Origin: Gaiellasilicea sp035556515
GTDB taxonomy: Bacteria; Actinomycetota; Thermoleophilia; Gaiellales; Gaiellaceae
Direction: 5' to 3'
Length of the DNA: 6,038 bases
Assembly (NCBI GenBank): GCA_035556515.1
Contig: DATMEO010000177.1
Coordinates: 1 to 6,038, forward strand
Shown here piece by piece: positions 5,794-6,038 of the stretch. The notes beneath the pieces are model-generated. The model searched no databases, was not told where the DNA came from, and was given only the letters and a program-made list of their open reading frames with translations. The position numbers were made by a program, and so were the translations under genes. Each line of letters starts with the position of its first letter. Positions within the stretch are counted from its first letter, which is position 1.

Positions 5794-6038
5794 CTTAGGG
5801 GGACGAGCCGGGAGGCGGTCGCCTTGAAGGAGGCAACGACGGGCTCGCCCTCCCTCAGCTCGAGCCGGTCGGCCGAGCCCGCGGTGATCTCGGCGGTCAA
5901 CGGGCCGACGCGCACGCGGACCCGGTTGCCGAGCACGACCACCGAGCGGACGGCGCCGCGCAGGTGATTCACCGCCGAGTCGGCCGGCTGGCTCCGCGCC
6001 AGCGCAATCTCCCACGGATAGACGGCGAGGCCGACGCG
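5790..6038 (-). CDS. ABC transporter ATP-binding protein, C-terminal TOBE part (molybdate/tungstate type; 5' end outside window)
   Basis: Only the last 82 residues are in view, running in from the right edge. They begin RVGLAVYPWEIALARS, the linker after the nucleotide-binding domain in ModC/WtpC-like and related importer ATPases. A TOBE domain follows (about 24-82): NHLRGAVRSVVVLGNRVRVRVGPLTAEI, then SADRLELREGEPVVASFKATASRLVPLS. The 'LREGxxVxasFKAtavrl' strand pattern is typical of TOBE folds that bind the transported oxyanion or regulate the transporter. Walker motifs would lie outside the window, so ATPase activity cannot be checked. Sulfate or spermidine-type ATPases share this architecture; the short single TOBE and the FKAT ending favour molybdate/tungstate. 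The TAG stop (5790-5792) overlaps the TAA of the convergent glycosyltransferase. An ATG-like internal start would not be real, since the frame is open and homologous to the edge. Confidence 0.8.
   Translation of the reverse strand, partial: RVGLAVYPWEIALARSQPADSAVNHLRGAVRSVVVLGNRVRVRVGPLTAEITAGSADRLELREGEPVVASFKATASRLVPLS

Overview
The window is about two-thirds G+C or more, with GTG starts common and few Shine-Dalgarno (SD) sites. It is densely packed and is bacterial chromosome rather than plasmid, phage or transposon sequence. The protein styles suggest a high-GC actinobacterium, most likely class Thermoleophilia (Solirubrobacterales/Gaiellales type): a GGDEF/HD-GYP hybrid, a small acyl-CoA-carboxylase-epsilon-like peptide, a GT-C membrane glycosyltransferase and a ModC-type TOBE tail. 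This assignment is inference; the window has no rRNA or marker gene.

Layout: (1) 1-786, minus strand: three small genes read leftwards. They are a 47-residue acidic peptide (643-786, probably leaderless behind a TAGGCT -10 box), a 56-residue CxxC...CxxC zinc-ribbon protein (439-609, good SD), and the start of a secreted alanine- and proline-rich protein that leaves the window (1-384). (2) 787-912: divergent spacer. (3) 913-2877, plus strand: a 35-residue one-helix peptide ending in two WGW motifs, then a short degenerate tandem repeat, then a 605-residue membrane protein with GGDEF and HD-GYP domains that should make and/or break c-di-GMP. (4) 2894-3892, minus strand: a flippase-like membrane protein of the lysylphosphatidylglycerol-synthase TM (UPF0104) family. 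(5) 3922-5793, plus strand: a GT39/ArnT-like polytopic glycosyltransferase, divergent from the previous gene across only 29 bp. (6) 5790-6038, minus strand: the C-terminal TOBE end of an ABC-transporter ATPase, probably for molybdate/tungstate, whose stop codon overlaps that of the glycosyltransferase.

Genes 4 and 5 both look like envelope-lipid or envelope-glycan functions and could work together. The c-di-GMP protein may be co-transcribed with the WGW peptide, which lies 39 nt upstream in the same frame. No CRISPR array, tRNA, rRNA, IS element, prophage gene or recognisable defence system was seen. The least explained items are the small genes: the WGW peptide, the zinc-ribbon peptide and the secreted protein. 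No intergenic stretch exceeds about 130 bases.
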